7,371 bases of DNA from Sphingomonas sp. (lineage in GTDB: Bacteria; Pseudomonadota; Alphaproteobacteria; Sphingomonadales; Sphingomonadaceae), in assembly GCA_025935515.1 (NCBI GenBank), contig JAICVC010000109.1, positions 1 to 7,371 on the forward strand, given 5' to 3'. Position numbers and translations under genes: made by a program. Every line of letters begins with the position of its first letter. The first letter of the stretch is position 1. Positions 5,871 through 7,371 of this stretch are shown here, one piece after another. The notes beneath the pieces are model-generated. The model was not told where the DNA came from, did not search any database, and worked only from the letters and a program-made list of their open reading frames with translations.

Positions 5871-5876
5871 CCCCTC
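5871..5876 (-). promoter_or_regulatory. Ribosome-binding site of the ParA-family gene
   Basis: On the minus strand GAGGGG stands 6 bases before the ATG at 5864 and supports that start. Confidence 0.75.
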
Positions 5877-5885
5877 GCGTGAATT

Positions 5886-5893
5886 TGACGTCA
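5886..5893. promoter_or_regulatory. Perfect 8-bp palindrome TGACGTCA, possible operator
   Basis: The site lies 22-29 bases upstream of the ParA ATG, within its leader or core promoter. It is a perfect palindrome, but a single 8-mer can arise by chance and no cognate regulator is known here. Confidence 0.25.
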
Positions 5894-5913
5894 GTTCAGC
5901 GAGCGGAGTGACA

Positions 5914-5952
5914 CCAGAGGCTCTAAAATCTGGTTAACATGCGCCAGAGGCT
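5914..5952. repeat. Direct repeat CCAGAGGCT in the divergent promoter region
   Basis: CCAGAGGCT occurs at 5914-5922 and again at 5944-5952, 30 bp apart (about three helical turns). The first copy also forms an inverted pair with TCTGG at 5929-5933. GGTTAAC is likewise repeated at 5932-5938 and 5995-6001. Such spacing on one DNA face suits a regulator shared by the divergent genes, although chance cannot be excluded. Confidence 0.4.
5923..5937 (-). promoter_or_regulatory. CtrA-type box candidate between the divergent ParA and Sel1-SPOR genes
   Basis: On the minus strand the sequence reads TTAA-N7-TTAG, one base off the alphaproteobacterial CtrA consensus TTAA-N7-TTAA, about 60 bases before the ParA start codon. 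On the plus strand it overlaps TAAAAT (5924-5929), a plausible -10 element for the gene at 6004, although no good -35 lies at the right distance. Binding of CtrA here would fit cell-cycle control of a division- or positioning-related operon. Identification is by motif only. Confidence 0.35.
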
Positions 5953-6003
5953 GTTTGCGGTTTCCGCCCGGCGCGGTAAGGGAAAACAGGGGTGGGTTAA
6001 CGT

Positions 6004-6921
6004 ATGAGTCCCAAACACTTAGTTGCTGCAGCAGTGCTGGCGCTCGCGGGCGCACCGCTTTCCGCGCAATCCGTGAAGGCGGGCATCGAAGCGTGGCAGC
6101 GGGCCGATTATGGCTCCGCGGTCGCGATCTGGAAGCCGCTCGCCGAAAAGGGCGATGCCGACGCGCAGTTCAATCTTGGCCAGGCCTACCGCCTCGGCCG
6201 CGGGGTCAGCATCAACCTGTCGGTTGCGCAAACCTGGTTCCAGCGCGCTGCCGCCAGCGGGCACGTCGATGCGCAGACCACGCTCGGACTGCTGCTGTTC
6301 CAGAACGGCGACCAGGCGCAGGGGCTCAAATGGCTCAAGCAGGCAGCCGAGCAAGGGGAGCCTCGGGCGCTGCTCGTCTATGGGACCGCCTTGTACAATG
6401 GCGACGCGGTGACGCAGGACCGGGTCCTCGGATACGCCTATGTAAGCCGGGCCGCGGCGGCCGGACTTGCTCCGGCGAAGGACACGCTCGCCCAGCTCGA
6501 CGCGCTGATGCCGGCCGGCGACCGCCAGAAGGCGCTCACGCTCGCGCGGTCGATTCCGAACGGCACGCCGGTGGCGGCGAAAACTCAGCAACCGGCGAGC
6601 GTCGCGCCGACCAGGCCGGCAAGGGCCAAGCCCGCGCCGCAAAAGCCCAAAGCCGCGGAGCCCGCCCGGCCGAAGGCGACGCCAGTATCTCCGGTGAGCG
6701 GCGACTGGCGAATCCAGCTCGGCGCCTTCTCTCAGCGCGGCAGCGCCGAAGCGCTTTACCGGCGGGTGTCAGGGAAAGCCGCGCTCGCCGGCCGCCGGCC
6801 GTTCTATGTCGCCGCCGGCAATGTCATCCGCCTGCAAGTCGGGCCGTTCGTCAGCCGGGCGGCGGCGCAGGCTGCCTGCGGATCGCTCGGCACGGCCTGC
6901 TTCCCCGTCTCCGCGAAGTAA
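6004..6921 (+). CDS. Exported Sel1-repeat and SPOR domain protein
   Basis: The 305-residue product starts with a Sec signal peptide (basic PKH, hydrophobic LVAAAVLALAGA, cleavage probably after APLSA at 21), so it should act in the periplasm. Residues 35-155 are Sel1-like repeats, with typical stretches AIWKPLAEKGDADAQFNLGQAY, AQTWFQRAAASGHVDAQTTL and GLKWLKQAAEQGEPRALLVY. Residues 187-231 are a basic Pro/Ala/Lys linker. Residues 233-303 are a SPOR domain (DWRIQLGAFSQRGSAEALYR ... VIRLQVGPF), predicted to bind denuded septal peptidoglycan. Two cysteines (292 and 299) lie near the end, matching their position in the other SPOR protein of the window. An AGGGG (5988-5992) precedes the ATG. The gene is divergent from the ParA unit and shares its intergenic region. 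Its stop touches the serB stop. The specific function is unknown. Confidence 0.88.
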   Translation: MSPKHLVAAAVLALAGAPLSAQSVKAGIEAWQRADYGSAVAIWKPLAEKGDADAQFNLGQAYRLGRGVSINLSVAQTWFQRAAASGHVDAQTTLGLLLFQNGDQAQGLKWLKQAAEQGEPRALLVYGTALYNGDAVTQDRVLGYAYVSRAAAAGLAPAKDTLAQLDALMPAGDRQKALTLARSIPNGTPVAAKTQQPASVAPTRPARAKPAPQKPKAAEPARPKATPVSPVSGDWRIQLGAFSQRGSAEALYRRVSGKAALAGRRPFYVAAGNVIRLQVGPFVSRAAAQAACGSLGTACFPVSAK

Positions 6922-7371
6922 CTATTTCCTGAACCAGTCGCGGCGGCGAACGCCCTGCACCCACAAGAGCGCGTCGAGGCCGTGGCTGCGAAGCTCGGCA
7001 TCGGCGACCTCGACCAGCGCGGGCTTGGCGCGGAATGCAATGCCGAGGCCGGCTTCCTCGATCATCTTCTTGTCGTTGGCGCCGTCGCCGATCCCGAGCA
7101 CGTCTTCCCGCCTGAGCCCGAGCTGCTCGCGGGCCTCGATCAGCGCATCGCGCTTGGCCATCGCATCGACGATCGGGTCGCCGACTTCGCCCGACAGCTT
7201 GCCGCCTGCGAAGACCAGCCGGTTGGCGCGCACCCGGTCGAAGCCGACCGCCCGCGCGACCGGCTCGGCGAAAGAAAGGAAACCGCCGGAGACCAGCAGG
7301 CAGCTTGCGCCGCCGGCCCGCATCGTCTGCACCAGCGTTTCGGCGCCCGCGGTCACGTGCACCCGCTCGTC
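6922..7371 (-). CDS. serB: Phosphoserine phosphatase, C-terminal part (cut by window edge)
   Basis: The gene enters from the right edge; 149 residues plus a TAG stop are visible. It is a HAD-superfamily phosphatase that dephosphorylates L-3-phosphoserine, the last step of serine synthesis. Visible motifs are motif II LLVSGGF (Ser28 of the visible part), the motif III lysine in DAMAKRDAL (Lys73), and motif IV GIGDGANDKKMIEEAGLG (around 93-110) with the Mg-binding aspartates. The C terminus IAFRAKPALVEVADA ... LDALLWVQGVRRRDW is also typical of SerB. The nucleophilic DxDxT motif and any N-terminal ACT-like region lie beyond the window. A GTG at 7362 is an internal valine, not a start, since the frame continues to the edge. 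Confidence 0.93.
   Translation of the reverse strand, partial: DERVHVTAGAETLVQTMRAGGASCLLVSGGFLSFAEPVARAVGFDRVRANRLVFAGGKLSGEVGDPIVDAMAKRDALIEAREQLGLRREDVLGIGDGANDKKMIEEAGLGIAFRAKPALVEVADAELRSHGLDALLWVQGVRRRDWFRK

Noticed and set aside
4740..5882. A 380-codon open frame on the plus strand
   Set aside because: It runs antisense to the RHH and ParA genes, is extremely Arg/Ala-rich, and has no recognisable domain; it is a by-product of high GC.
5885..5913. Sigma-70 promoter with -35 TTGACG at 5885-5890 reading toward 6004
   Set aside because: At 17-bp spacing the hexamer is GTGACA, not a -10; the good -10-like TAAAAT is 33 bp away, too far.
7360..7362. GTG at 7362 as the start of a complete 146-residue SerB
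   Set aside because: The frame stays open to the window edge, and the catalytic DxDxT motif would be missing, so the gene is truncated by the window, not by nature.

Overview
The window is high-GC, densely packed chromosomal DNA, most likely from an alphaproteobacterium of the Sphingomonadales (Sphingomonas/Sphingomicrobium type). This placement is inferred from base composition, codon use and the style of the proteins; no rRNA or other marker is present to prove it. There are nine protein-coding genes, one of them cut by the right edge. I see no tRNA, rRNA, CRISPR array, insertion sequence or phage gene.

Layout, left to right. (1) 1-122 is a palindrome-rich non-coding stretch. (2) 123-410 (-) is gatC, a subunit of the Asp/Glu-tRNA amidotransferase. 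(3) 411-662 is a divergent intergenic region with two strong stem-loop candidates. (4) 663-1796 (+) is a membrane-anchored DUF3089 alpha/beta hydrolase-like protein with markedly lower GC than its surroundings. It is followed by ruvX (1784-2266) and pyrB (2278-3168), all co-directional and overlapping or nearly touching. (5) On the minus strand, converging on pyrB, lies a compact three-gene unit: an orphan ParA-family ATPase (5864-5142), a protein with a long disordered region and a C-terminal ribbon-helix-helix (RHH) fold (5130-4486), and a TPR+SPOR lipoprotein (4481-3165). (6) Divergent from the ParA gene, 6004-6921 (+) encodes an exported Sel1-repeat+SPOR protein. (7) 6922-7371 (-) is the C-terminal part of serB, phosphoserine phosphatase.

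Most of the genes are housekeeping: tRNA-dependent amidation, pre-16S rRNA maturation, pyrimidine synthesis and serine synthesis. The part that stands out is the ParA - RHH - TPR/SPOR lipoprotein unit with a second repeat+SPOR protein read divergently from the same 139-bp intergenic region. That region holds a near-consensus CtrA-type box (TTAA-N7-TTAG), a GTTAAC repeat and an 8-bp palindrome. Together these suggest a cell-cycle-linked module connecting a nucleoid- or surface-positioning ATPase to septal peptidoglycan. This reading is an inference from domains and gene order, not a demonstrated function.
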